Assembly (NCBI GenBank): GCA_013054445.1
Contig: JAAMPI010000815.1
Span: forward strand, 1-25,129
Origin: Cudoniella acicularis
Taxonomy: Eukaryota; Ascomycota; Leotiomycetes; Helotiales; Helotiaceae
Length of the DNA: 25,129 nucleotides
Reading direction: 5' to 3'
The first letter of the stretch is position 1. Every line of letters starts with the position of its first letter. The translations under genes were made by a program, and so were the position numbers. This document shows positions 1 to 10,079 of this stretch, one piece after another. Under the pieces are notes generated by a model. That model was not told the DNA's origin. It was given only the letters and a program-made list of their open reading frames with translations, and made no database searches.

Positions 1-399
1 CCCGACGCAGACCCCACGGGGACGAGGATGCCAGCGTTTCTCCGCAGTGTCGGCGCCGGAACTAAGGTGTACCCGGGGCCGGAAGCCCGGAAGTGGTTGG
101 CCTGGCGCGCCGCCGGCCAGCTGCAGCAGGGAGATCCCCTCCGCCAGAGTAGCCAACCTTTTCCTTTATCCATTACCCCTAACTTCCTATTCTAAGTGGC
201 CAGGAGGATATTTCATCCTCTCTGCTCTTCTCCTCCTCCCTCTTCGAAAAATTATAGTACTAATTTGTTGGCAGGCTGGCTGGATGCTGGCATCACTGAG
301 GACGAGATCCAGCAGACGCTGCTCGCCGTAAGGAAGTGGGCCGAGATGGAGGATGCCTGGTATGCGGCGCTGCAGTGCGAGATGCTCGCGTGGAAGTAA
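1..399 (+). CDS. 3' end of an unidentified gene, two exons visible
   Basis: The window opens inside a gene. Frame 1 is open from base 1 to 148. A GT donor at 149 and an AG acceptor ending at 274 bound a 126-nt intron that contains TACTAAT at 258-264, a good branch site. Splicing joins codon A/GC (Ser) and the reading runs to the stop at 397-399. The visible 90 or so residues are hydrophilic to amphipathic and end in WYAALQCEMLAWK; an earlier stretch reads KVYPGPEARKW. The Trp/Gln-rich end resembles my impression of the C-terminus of some fungal SAM-dependent methyltransferases, but no catalytic motif lies in the window, so I do not assign a function. The splice model is well supported because both exon frames agree; the product is not. 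The 5' part lies outside the window. Confidence 0.6.
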
Positions 400-460
400 G
401 TAACTGGATAGGCCTTTGGGGACGACAGTAAAGGGAGGACAGTACCACTACACGCAGATA

Positions 461-658
461 GAAAATAAAAGAATCCGTTATCAGCTGTATACAACCCTCG
501 GCTAATATCCGATGCATTTCCTTCTCGTCTACCCATAATTTCAGATCACTGCATCTGTCTTTGTCGAGGAGGAAGTCGCGGAGTGGGCGGGTTCGTTCCT
601 CTGGGATATCTAAAATAGCATATAAACCCTCCAAAGTCATATCGATCTCCTGTTTCAT
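461..658 (-). pseudogene. Relic of a NACHT/NLR-type protein (internal fragment)
   Basis: On the minus strand about 66 codons read as a piece of the region that follows the NACHT domain in fungal NLR proteins of the HET-E/NWD type. The diagnostic stretch is RDFLLDKDRCSDLK followed by WVDEK and a His-containing LAEGCIQL segment; in the family this reads LHHPSFRDFLLDK..R...WVDEK.AH..LA..CI.LM. Here the LHHPSF part is missing: TRPLRDFLL runs straight on, consistent with a small deletion of about six residues. The frame stays open beyond 461 but becomes unlike the family and runs into the neighbouring + strand gene. There is no P-loop NTPase domain, no repeat domain and no plausible gene structure around it. 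I call it a gene fragment. Family assignment is from remembered motif patterns; a protein search of this fragment would settle it. Confidence 0.6.
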
Positions 659-2607
659 GACGTGGAGTAGCCTACATAAAGAGCTTGCAGAAACGGGACT
701 ATAACCTTAGGAATAGTATAAGTAAATAATTTTATATATTTTAAAGATAAGATACTTCCTGTAAGAGAGAAATGTGATTAATAGATAGACAGTAGATGAT
801 CGGGAGAACGTGAATTGGTTCTACTTTAAGGTCGCTTCCTGCTGAGTCATTTCTTAGTAATAACGGCTATTAATATCGACGCACGACAACAATCTTTTCT
901 TTCATACTTCAACAATATTTCATCAAGCTCATCGAAAAGCGTTCGCGCATACAAACATATGAGTTCCATCAGAAAATACAGGCTATAAATGGTCTACCCG
1001 AGCCCTCCCGATATCCTGCTCTTCTACCAAATCCCACAACCTCTAAAGAGTACTCAATTTCTCAAATAATCAAAATTTCCATTGGACATCAACAAGAGAC
1101 AAGCAAAACACCAATTCGGCATTCACAGGTTAGTCAATTCGACCTAAACTACTTCCTTTGGCCTCAAGATGGTTGCAGATATTCCGACAACTCAACTCCC
1201 AACGATCTTTCTGTTTTCTAGCCCAGGTCTTTTTCGGGTCTTTTCGGCGTCGCGATACGCGACACAAAGATCCCCCGACCTGCGCGCCCATCTACAGTGC
1301 AAATTAAGATCTTCAACGAAGGGGAAGCTTATAGTGCCCGCGACTTAAAGACCAGACTGGTCAATACCCCTGCTGAGCTTGTAAGTTCTGAATCCTTTCC
1401 GAGCACGACCATCCGACCATGCGAAGCCGAAACAAGCGCTGCGAATCCTGCGATATGTTTTCAGGCCGACTCAATGAACTGGAATGAAGTCTCATATGTT
1501 GGAACGATCTTGTTTTGGACACAAGCCGGATAGCTTGTCTCATGGCTGTCTAGTGATGGAGGAACATCAACAAAAACATATAGAACCACGGATCTCGAAT
1601 GTGTGGGCTGAGGCTGGGCTCGACACGGGGACTTTCATCTAGCAAGTCAGATTCATTCTAGTCGAGAGGATCAAAAGATCGCAAGGCGATGGTTGTCCAT
1701 ACTGGGCTTGCAAGTGGGACGTCCGAGAGCTTCACAGCTCTATTTGTCTATATATATGGGTTTGCGAAATCAATCCCGCCGCTTTGCACTATATTTTTTT
1801 TTTCGCAGTCCTACTCGAGAGTGATCTCGGTTTAATGAGTGAAGTGTTCCTCTAGTAGGGGAACATAAGGATTGCCGATAAAGCTTTACCGCTACGGGAG
1901 AGGCATTGATAGTTATTTTGATCCTGAATCTTCTTCTTGCTATTAGGCAGAACCTAATCAAGCCAGCAACGAAATTACACCAACACCTGACAAGTGTAGT
2001 TATTAATATGCCTTAATACACCGACGGACCTGATGAAATCAGTTGTCGGAATCGAAGCGGCCGCAGAAGGAACGGATTTCCAAGAGTGTTTGTTGACCTG
2101 TCGCGACTCGCGATCTTGCGGAGGCACTTACCTCCAACCCCGAGAGCGAGCTTGACGCCGATAGCCAGTGCTAAGAACTCAACAAGCGTGAGGAGGCTTC
2201 GCTTTGTTGTGCATATCTTTTAGAAAAGCATAGATAAAGTTAGGTCTTATTCAATGACCTGAGCTTTTCCCCTTCGGCTTTCTTCAAACCTCGAATCAAA
2301 ACTTCTGGAGCTGAAAGTATGATAACTACCAAGCTATAATTCTGCAGTTAGTACTGCCTAAATCCGGCGAGTTATGAAACCCAAGAAAGCTTGCGACGAC
2401 TCGTCAGCAGACCTGAGTCTGCATCATTTTATCCAAAAGAGCCTAAAGTAGCACCATCGTTATCGCAGCCGAAAGCTCGGAATTTCGTTTGACCACATCT
2501 CATGGTTTGAAAATAGATCATATCTCTTGAAAGCTCAGAGTATCAAGCACAAATTCTGCTCCTTTGGTATTTGATCACTACAAGAGGTACCATCAGCTTA
2601 CCATCCA
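659..2607. other. Long non-coding or unassigned stretch
   Basis: No gene could be supported here. Bases 690-780 are A+T-rich. Short ORFs exist: an ATG at 1169 opens 59 codons, and 1297-1533 is an open frame without an ATG start. Neither shows a recognisable domain or convincing splice sites that would join them. A long T run is at about 1792-1802. The last few hundred bases before 2608 presumably hold the promoter of the spherulin-4 gene, but I see no distinct element. Confidence 0.5.
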
Positions 2608-3705
2608 ATGAGGTCAGGAACCACGTGGGCCGAACGCCGCTCGAAAGTCTGCGGTGTCCCAAAATATCTACTTTGGGTACTTTTAGGCTTGGTCGTCATC
2701 GTTATTGTGGTCCCCATCGGTGTTATGTTTGGGAGGAAGAAAGGGTCACCAGGGAAATCAAGCGTCTTGCTTCCACTCTACGTCTATCCCGACCCGGGAG
2801 CATGGGATCCCTTGTTCACCGCGTGCGCGACACATATCCTCCTTGTTCGTGGTAATTTTTCTAACTTATCTTAGTATCGAGAGCAATCCGCACGTGAACT
2901 TCACTGTGGTGGTGAATCCCGCCAGTGGTCCAGGTACAGACCCCGGCCCGGATGCCAACTACACCAGTGAAATCCCAAAGCTCAATCAATACCCCAATGT
3001 GCGCACTGTTGGGTATGTTTCCACAAATTATACGAATCGCAATTTTTCAGACGCTCTTCAGGATGTCATGATATATTCGTTGTGGTCCGCGAACACGACA
3101 GTGCCGGGTCTGGGCATGAACGGCATCTTCCTCGATGAGACACCCAACGAGTATAATGCTGCCAGTGCATTATTCCTTGAAAAGCTTGCAGTGGCTATCA
3201 GGTCACAGACGGGACTTGGAAAGGATCCTTTAGTGAGTTTTAAATTTCTTCGTAACTTGCAGTTCTGGGTCATATGAAAAGTCGAAAGCGATAGCATTTT
3301 TGGTACACAGGTCGTGTTTTCAGAGTAATTTCTTCTTCACCAAGCATATGAGCTAACCTTGGCCAGATTATTCACAACCCCGGCACGCTTCCTGACGCAC
3401 AATATATCTTATCGCCCAACGGTCCGAACGTCACAATCGTTTTCGAAGGAGAATATTCGACCTATCAAACAACCGGAATCCAAAATGACATTTCTGGATT
3501 CCAGTCCTCCTCCAAATGCAGCAGAGATGCGCTAGCCTGCATACTACATTCGCTACCAACATCATTTTCAGACAGTGACGTAAAGTCTCTTGTGAAAGAT
3601 CTCAGATATGTCTCTGGTAGTATCTTCGTTACGGGCCTGTCAGTCGATTATTATTCCAGCTTTTGGTCTGGATGGCAGGGATTTGTGGGCGATGTGGTGA
3701 CTTGA
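2608..3705 (+). CDS. Spherulin-4 family cell-surface protein, membrane-anchored
   Basis: Three exons, 2608-2822, 2875-3232 and 3367-3705, give 303 residues. Intron 1 (52 nt) has CTAAC just before TTAG; its splicing turns ...LFT into ...LFTAIESNP in frame. Intron 2 (134 nt) starts with the strong donor GTGAGT and ends GGCCAG after GCTAAC. Residues 20-42 form one long hydrophobic segment after a basic N-terminus (WAERRSK), and RKK follows, so a signal anchor (type II membrane protein) is more likely than a cleaved signal. The rest matches the spherulin-4 pattern: PLYVYPDPGAWDPL (56-69), VVVNPASGPG (83-92), GYVSTNY (118-124), GIFLDE (155-160). The family takes its name from a Physarum spherulation-specific protein; its biochemical role is not established, and a glycosidase-like barrel has been suggested. 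Several N-x-S/T sites (such as NFT, NYT, NFS, NTT) fit an extracytoplasmic domain. The reading ends at TGA 3703-3705. Confidence 0.85.
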
Positions 3706-4388
3706 TCATATTTTCAGCGCAAACCTGGTTGGTTTGTAGCGCCGCATAACACATGTGAATTGGCTGAGGGAGAAAGGGATTCGTGTCAAGGTCATATTTT
3801 CGTATTTGCCAACGTCTATCCTTCATACTGAAACAACTTCCAACTCTCTATGCTAAAAGCGCAGCTATAGCAAGAATACTGTCATATTTTGAAATTTCCT
3901 AAACAAGACAGGGAGGTTGAAGATGCAGCCAATTAAGCAAACCATTCACGTGAGACCGCGTTACGAGCCTGGCGTAGGTCTGTGCGCCCAGGGCACTTTA
4001 TTAAATGAAATATCGAAAATCTTAAATCGTAAAATTATAGTTAGTAAAAGTGTAATTTCCCTCCTTTAATTCTTGATTCCTGAACCGTAAGCAATGATTA
4101 TTCTTGGTAATTCTATAACTTTCAAGTGATAGTGATGACTTTGGGTTCTGGTAGCCTAAAGGCGGGGTCGTGAAGCCTGAGAATGCCTAGAAAATGCCCT
4201 GAGCGCACAGACCTACGCCAATAGGCTCCCCACCATTCGAAATTTCTATACTCTTCCATCGAGCTCTTTCCGAACTCTTCCTTACTCCTCATCGTCCATC
4301 AACTCTTACATATCCTCAAAAAAAAGCTAACTTTCATCCAAATTGACTCAATTAAGAAAATCCCAATATCCAGGTTGAACAAACGAAA
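3706..4388. other. Intergenic region holding a MITE-like element
   Basis: No coding sequence is supported between the spherulin-4 and MYND genes. The central 251 bp are the inverted-repeat element listed separately. The bases just upstream of 4389 are pyrimidine- and A-rich, as is common in fungal 5' leaders. Confidence 0.5.
3970..4220. mobile_element. MITE-like element with 31-bp terminal inverted repeats
   Basis: The left end (3970-3987, TGGCGTAGGTCTGTGCGC) is the exact reverse complement of the right end (4203-4220). The match continues inward as CCAGGGCACTTT against TCAGGGCATTTT, giving about 31 bp with two differences, both C/T transitions. The interior is A+T-rich and has no ORF. Both flanks also carry an inverted GAGCCT/AGGCTC (3965-3970 and 4223-4228), so the true ends may lie a few bases further out. 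I could not find a clean target-site duplication, so the superfamily is open. The structure (short, non-coding, long inverted ends) is that of a non-autonomous DNA transposon. Confidence 0.7.
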
Positions 4389-5056
4389 ATGGAAAATTTC
4401 TTCGCAGCAGGAATCAACAATGAAGCCACCACCCTCGAAATGCAAGGCAACTTTCCAGCCGCAGAAGCAAAATATCTCCAAGCTTTGCAACTGAAGAGGA
4501 ATTCTCCAATTGGAGGCGCGATTGCTATCGCGTTGACAATGAATGCTCTAGGAGAATTGTACTTGAAGATGGGACGATTAGATGATGCGGAGAAGATGTT
4601 GAAGGGTGCTGATGGCGGGAGATCTCGTAAGTATTCGTACAATTCTTAGTAAGGAAGTTTTTTAGTGGGAGGGTGCTTAAATTTACGATTGGTAGCACAG
4701 GATGATTTCGACTGCGCTTGCACTAGAGATAATATAGGACGTTTGTATGAAATGAAAGGCGATGTCGACTTGGCAAAGGAATGGCGTCTCAAAGGTGCTA
4801 ATAATGGTCATATGATTTGCTCGAACTTCGATGTAAGTTTCCCCTTCTTCAATTACCTTTTTATAGTATTCTGCGATGGCAAGGCTAACAGATGTTGACC
4901 CAGTGTCCGAAATCTCGAGCTTACCAATTCTCGAAGAGAAGCGACCTCAATCACTGTGCGAAATGCAAATGTGCTTTTTACTGCGGGAGAGAATGCCAGA
5001 AACAGGACTGGAAGAGACATAAGGAGTTTTGCAAGAAAGGAGATGAAGAAAATTAG
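4389..5056 (+). CDS. TPR-like and MYND zinc-finger protein
   Basis: Three exons, 4389-4626, 4696-4832 and 4904-5056, encode 175 residues. Both donors are GTAAGT. The first acceptor must be GGTAG ending at 4695: using the nearby CACAG at 4700 would bring a stop into frame. The N-terminal two thirds are helical and TPR-like (NNEATTLEMQGNFPAAEAKY, then MNALGELYLKMGRLDDAEKM, then DNIGRLYEMKGDVDLAKEW), three likely repeats. The C-terminus is a MYND finger: CSNFDC, then HCAKCKCAFYCGRECQKQDW and HKEFC, with the usual Cys/His ligands, the first pair spaced C-x4-C as in many fungal MYND domains. MYND fingers usually mediate protein-protein contacts. A scaffold or adaptor role is inference. No catalytic SET domain is present and the short length argues against a SMYD-type methyltransferase. 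Confidence 0.85.
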
Positions 5057-6032
5057 GTGGAGATATTGATGGGATATGGCAATACAACTGCGGGGCAGAG
5101 GTATGATGTGGTATGTGTATTAAGAAGGAACTTGAAAATTAGAAACAATTAAAACAAAATTAGAGATTTGAGCACAGTCCCGGCAACGATGGATGTATAG
5201 ACGACCCATATTGGGGCTAGACTTCAATGACGCTGTTATAGAAACTCTAGCGAATACGGCCGTTGATTTGTAATGGTTGCATACCCTCGGGAATCAGGAT
5301 ATCTCCCGGGGTCCACAGCAGCCGTCTTGAGATATTTCACTAAAAATAAGATAAATTCCTTCATCTTTCGGCTCTTTCGGTCAAGGGTTCACGATTTTAC
5401 TTCAAAGACAGGAAAGACTCTACTTTCACGTCGTTTGAAGCACCTTGCAGCAGTCTGCCAATTTTTCTGATGGGTTGGGGGGATGGTGGAGATGATCTTT
5501 ACTATTGTCTATTCCTAGCTTCTGCTTCTTCAAACCTTCGTCTTTCCTTTTCCTAGACTGTTTACTATCAACCAGTGCTGAATTTATCACTGCATCAACA
5601 GTATGACTAAGTACAGGACAGTTGTACTTCTTTCCTCAGAGAGGTTGAAGTGAAAACTATGAAATTCCTATCGAACCCCACGTTGCCTCATTCTTCAGAT
5701 TAAAAAGCAGCTTAGAACTAGACTTGTGTATTGCAAGATGCGGCATGATTCTTTTTTTGCGTCAAAAATACTATAGCTTTTAATAAATTTCTTTCTGATG
5801 CCGCAAGTCAATGGAAGCTGGTGATAGAATGCGATTCGCCGATTATATATTGGAATCGATTGGATCTGGACCCAGCGAAGTTACGAATCTCTAAAAAGCC
5901 AACCAACTCTGTGAGTCTGTGCCTAAGACCTCTTAGCCTATCTATCCTGTTTCACCACAAACTCTCATCCTAAAAATGACCTTATATCCTTCTTATCCAC
6001 CACTTCTCCTTCGACTAGACCAAAAACGATCC
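5057..6032. other. Intergenic region, nothing recognised
   Basis: This stretch lies between the ends of two convergent genes (MYND + strand, ICMT-like - strand). Short ORFs here have no recognisable domain, and I see no inverted repeat or RNA gene. Confidence 0.5.
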
Positions 6033-6740
6033 TCAAATAATCCCCGGAATAAACCTCTTCGTTTTCTTATGCCAAACCTCCCACTCCTTCCCAAACTCTC
6101 TTTTCATCATCTCCTCCTCATCCAGCACCCTCATCCAAAATATCAGCATCGCCAATCCCGTGAGCCCGACCCACAGCCCCATATTCAACCACCTAACTTG
6201 ACTCGACCACACCGCTAGCCATCTCGGCATCAAACACACAGCTGCGCCATCCAGCCGTTCAAGCAAAAAAGTTGATGCGCCTCTTATTGCAATTAGACCG
6301 ACGTATGAAGGATGTTGTATGTAGTAATAAACCCCAGTGGTGGTAAGAGTTGAGGGAGCAGCGAGATGAAAAGTGAAATTTTTTCCAAGTTGTGCGTACG
6401 CCGCTAGCCTTAGCGTCGCAAAGCTGAAAATAATGGTGAAATAAGTAATAGTGCGCCAATTCCAGGTGAATAAATCCTCATTGAGAAGCGAAGAATTTAG
6501 GCAAATTGATGAGCGGTGAGAGGGGGCGATGGTTAAGGCGATGTGGTAAATCCATGTTAGGATGAAGGGGAAGATAAGGTGGTTCTGCGGCCGAGAGATG
6601 AAGCTGAAGATGTCGATGCGGTCTTTGGGGTAGGGTTTTGTGGGTGGGCCACTGGTAGGAGGCGTGTAGCAGAGGTAGACGAGGTGGGTTGAGAGTATGA
6701 GACATGCTCCTAAGCTGAGGGTAGCGATTGTGAGTTCCAT
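6033..6740 (-). CDS. Isoprenylcysteine carboxyl methyltransferase-like membrane protein
   Basis: A single intronless frame of 235 residues runs from ATG 6740-6738 to TGA 6035-6033. Hydrophobic segments lie at about 3-25, 55-72, 94-115, 145-160 and 184-204, as in the ICMT/PEMT family of integral membrane methyltransferases. The family signature is present: LGKNFTFHLA (118-127), TTTGVYYYIQHPSYVG (133-148, with the HPSY motif near the SAM site), and a C-terminal DEEEMMKREFG (207-217) ending in RFIPGI. ICMT enzymes methylate the carboxyl group of prenylated cysteine at the ER, but shorter ICMT-like proteins such as this may have other small-molecule or lipid substrates. At 235 residues it is near the size of bona fide fungal ICMT (Ste14 type), so either is possible. 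No frameshift or missing key residue is visible. Confidence 0.85.
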   Translation of the reverse strand: MELTIATLSLGACLILSTHLVYLCYTPPTSGPPTKPYPKDRIDIFSFISRPQNHLIFPFILTWIYHIALTIAPSHRSSICLNSSLLNEDLFTWNWRTITYFTIIFSFATLRLAAYAQLGKNFTFHLAAPSTLTTTGVYYYIQHPSYVGLIAIRGASTFLLERLDGAAVCLMPRWLAVWSSQVRWLNMGLWVGLTGLAMLIFWMRVLDEEEMMKREFGKEWEVWHKKTKRFIPGII

Positions 6741-7629
6741 TTTTTTGGTTTGAGTATGGAGTTTGATTGGAGGTGGAGAGGCTGGGGATGTTTAGTATGG
6801 GAGTTTGAGGGGTTGCGATTGTTTGTGTCTGTATTAAAGGTGAATGTAATGTATACCTCGGTATTGTGAGGCGAAGTTGAGTTTCACTTTTTAGCGAAGC
6901 GCTAATTTGAATAGCCCCTTGCGAGCAATTTCGGGATGAATATTCACCGCCTGGCATGTGAATAAAGAGGTATATCAGTTTGATACCGGTAATTTGGCAC
7001 GCAGCGCGCAAGCTTTAGAGCTACTATAGATTTCTCCCTCATATAATCTCGTTTTATAATTATAAGTTCTTTTACTTGTATGACCTTTTCATCTCTTCTC
7101 TAAGGCTTATAATTTACGTTGCTATAATATTTTGAACTATCATGTAGTGGTTTGTTTATTCGAGGATTGGATTATTCTAGAAAGACTTGGAAGGAAGGAG
7201 ATAGAAATAGAAACTCAGGGTTTGCTATAATCTTATTTTTGAAAAATACTTAGCGACACTGAAAATCAGGGGACCAAATGAACGTAAGAAGAATGCAGAC
7301 CCTATCTTGAGAGAGTAGTTGTTTAGGTAATAGATCTACACAAAACAAGATTGGTTGCGCGCTGGAAATAATAGCACCATAATTTTGAAGGCGCTTGCTT
7401 GGTAAACAGACTCTAAGCTATCAAACTACCTCATTAAAACCTCCAAGCCACGTCACTGCCCCTTTTCCGATACCTAAAAGTCTTTTTTAACTCTCAAGAA
7501 CATAGATCCATCTAACTCGACACTGATTTCGGAAGAAAATTCCTAATTGGAAACAAAAACAGTTGAAAGAAAATTTTGAGCGGGGGATCTGGCACCGTCA
7601 TGCCCCTTATCCGTGACCTAAAGCTCACT
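6741..7629. other. Intergenic region between two minus-strand genes
   Basis: It holds the promoter side of the ICMT-like gene and the 3' side of the GH93 gene. ORFs overlapping its ends are antisense shadows of those genes. Bases 7020-7150 are A+T-rich. I see no RNA gene or repeat. Confidence 0.5.
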
Positions 7630-9023
7630 TTAAGGAGGGGTGATGACACCAACTGTAACAACGTTGCCACTGGTGGTCATCTTCCCACCACTCGTAAGCA
7701 TCAACTTATCCTCACCATCAACAGTAATTATTTCCAGGCAGCGAGTGTAGGCCTGATTTTGATTGACATTAATTTGTGTCCAGTTTGTTTCTCCAGCAAC
7801 GTTGACAAAGAGATTTGCATTGTCACCTCCATTCATGTAAATCTTCCCGTCGTAATACACATGGTATGGACTGCCACCCGCTGCCGCCCCACTGGCAACG
7901 AGTTCAGTGGCTGTACTCGAGACGGCGTTGAAGGTTAGTGGCGATGAAGACCAGCGATAATACGCATTGCAGCCAGAGCCACTAATGCAAAGCTCGTAGC
8001 TTATGAAGTACAAGCTAATGCTGGAAAGATAAGACACAGTGGCCATCCCGGGACGATGCTCGTATGTTGGATCCGCTACAGCATCGACGGCAGTGCTCCA
8101 TGTCAGCAAATTCGTGGTAGTTTGGTAAGAAAGTTTTTGGGCATGAGCGGAGTCGCGCTGATCTGAGTAGAAACAAATAAGTTCGGAGTCGTAGAGAAAG
8201 AAGAAGGGTTCCCACTGCAACGAATTAGTACTAATCTTTTTTTTAGGGATTGAGGTTAAAGAGAATGAAAGTTGCTTCCAATCACTCATAATAGGAAGCT
8301 AAGAGAAAAGGACGAAACCAAAAGTTGCTTACGATTGCAGCATCGCCGTCGGTTATAATTTCAGGACCGGCACCGTACGCAATGTGGCTGAGAAATTTCC
8401 ATCCCAAACCACCATCGGTGGAGGCGTATACGTCAATATAGGCCTCGCTCAGGTTAGCTGGAGCAGAAACTCCAACGCAAAGAACCGTTCCAGCAGCGTA
8501 GCCACCGAAGGCTTCCGGTAAGACGTAGAGGTTTGGCTGGTAGCGCATTCCCCAGCCGTTCACTTGATCAAGAATTTGGGAGTATGCGGCCCACTTCAAC
8601 AAATTAACATTGCTTCCTTTTGAGGAGGAACGAGAATAGAGATAAGAGGATGAAATTTCCTCTTGGGTGATTAGAGGTGGGGTTAATGGGAAGGGACAAA
8701 AAAAGAGGTGAAATACAGTTTCGCCGCCATTCGTGGAGCGGTAGATTGGAAAAGGAGTTTCCGTAACAGGGGGATAGTCTTCCCAAGTGACAAGAAGAGA
8801 ACCATCCGTCAATTGTGCAGAACGGCCGTATATGGTTTGCCAACTTGTATAGTCGGAAGGCGGCGTGAACACAACAGCATCGGTGAAGTCCCTTTTTTCG
8901 AGAGGTGACCGTGGAACTGGGCTGAAGCTCCCAAGATTCTCTTCGATCTTGACTGGAGAGGCTGCGATGGGGCTGGCAAGCAGAGAAAAAAAAGATAACT
9001 GGAATTGCTCGAGAAGACCTCAT
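7630..9023 (-). pseudogene. GH93 exo-arabinanase-like enzyme, frameshifted in the signal peptide as sequenced
   Basis: Exons on the minus strand are 9023-8717, 8593-8333 and 8214-7630. The introns (123 and 118 nt) have donors GTATTT and GTAAGC; the second has TACTAAT before its acceptor. The mature protein matches GH93 (exo-1,5-alpha-L-arabinanase, six-bladed sialidase-like propeller): FTPPSDYTSW, TWEDYPP, the Asp-box-like STNGGET, VNGWGMRYQPNLYVLP, GGYAAGTVL, WEPFFFLYDSELICFYSDQR, ARPGM-type HRPGMATVSYL and SGGK near the end. The enzyme would release arabinobiose from the ends of arabinan outside the cell. The ATG at 9023 opens a signal peptide (MRSSRAIPVIFF...), but the frame runs into the rest of the gene only if one T is removed from a run of eight (A8 on the + strand, 8986-8993). 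With seven T the product would be about 383 residues, the usual family size, with cleavage likely near AS-P. Either an assembly error or a young null allele; everything downstream looks intact. Confidence 0.8.
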
Positions 9024-10079
9024 GGTGTTTGGAATGAGAAAACCTCCGCAAGCAATTAAAGACCAAGTCAACTTGAAGATGTTCTTGTGAATTCGGCGTT
9101 TGAAGAGATGATAATTTGTAGTCGAGGCTTGCTCCGAAATCGAAAATGCGAGGAAACCGTTCCTCTCATACATCTAAAAAAGAGTTGGTCACTAGGAAGA
9201 AAATGACACTCTAAAATATCCAAAGTGGGAAAAGCAGCGAGAATCTGCTCCGCATTACTGAAGAGTGTCGTAAGAAGGCAAAATTAACGCAAAAGCCTGG
9301 ATACTAAAGAGGAATTTGACTCCGAAAGTATTTTCTCAGAAGTGTCATAGGTGGATGATATTCAGTCATCTAGGTTTTCGGAGCTGCAAGGTCACTCCGC
9401 ACCCCATACCCCGCAAATTGGGCAGGTATTTCGGAGGAAATAGGATGTCTTGAAACCTTGAAACACATTTATGGAGACTCATGAAAATATGGAGATCTAG
9501 GAGATTTACCGCTCGTGCATTACCGCAACGTTTGCCGCACCATATCATCTAGCAGATCGGCAACCCGGGCGTGCGTTCAACTTCTCAGCTAGCCAGCTAA
9601 ATAGTTTTTGTGATATCGTTCTCGCAGCCACCTCTCATTCTGGACTTCACTGGGTGATGGCGAAATAGCGTCGAACGATTCTTTTGACCACGCGCTCATT
9701 TCTGTTGAATTTGCTACCGGTTACGGAGTTTACTTCTTTTTATTGGCGCGCATTCGTATCCGCGTACCCAGTACCGTCCAAGTGCAAATGCGGAAAACGT
9801 GAACTGTGAGTGGTCAGATTCCCGCACAATAATCATCAGGGGGTATACAGGGGCGCTCGCTAAGTCGTACCGAGGCCTTGTCTGTTCTTGGCGAGCCGTG
9901 GTACTAGACTAGGCTGATGGGACTGGGTAGCCGATTCTCGAAAGGATCGAGACCGACATGTTCAAGATCATTACTTCAGTCTTAAAAACTTCTTTTCTTC
10001 CTCTCTCATAGGAGAAATATTCATCCATTCCACAACTTCACTACTATCATACTTTAAACCATTCCTGAAATATTTCAAG
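9024..10079. other. Divergent intergenic region between GH93 and transporter genes
   Basis: About 1.06 kb separates the start of the GH93 gene (minus) from the start of the transporter pseudogene (plus), so it holds two divergent promoters. The 100 bases before 10080 are pyrimidine-rich (TCTTTTCTTCCTCTCTC), typical of fungal 5' leaders. A GGCTAG on the minus strand near 9590 fits the XlnR consensus GGCTAR and a CCCCGC near 9410 fits the CreA consensus read in reverse, but both motifs are short enough to occur by chance. No gene is supported here. Confidence 0.45.

Noticed and set aside
7576..7938. Plus-strand ORF of 120 codons
   Set aside because: Antisense shadow of the last GH93 exon.
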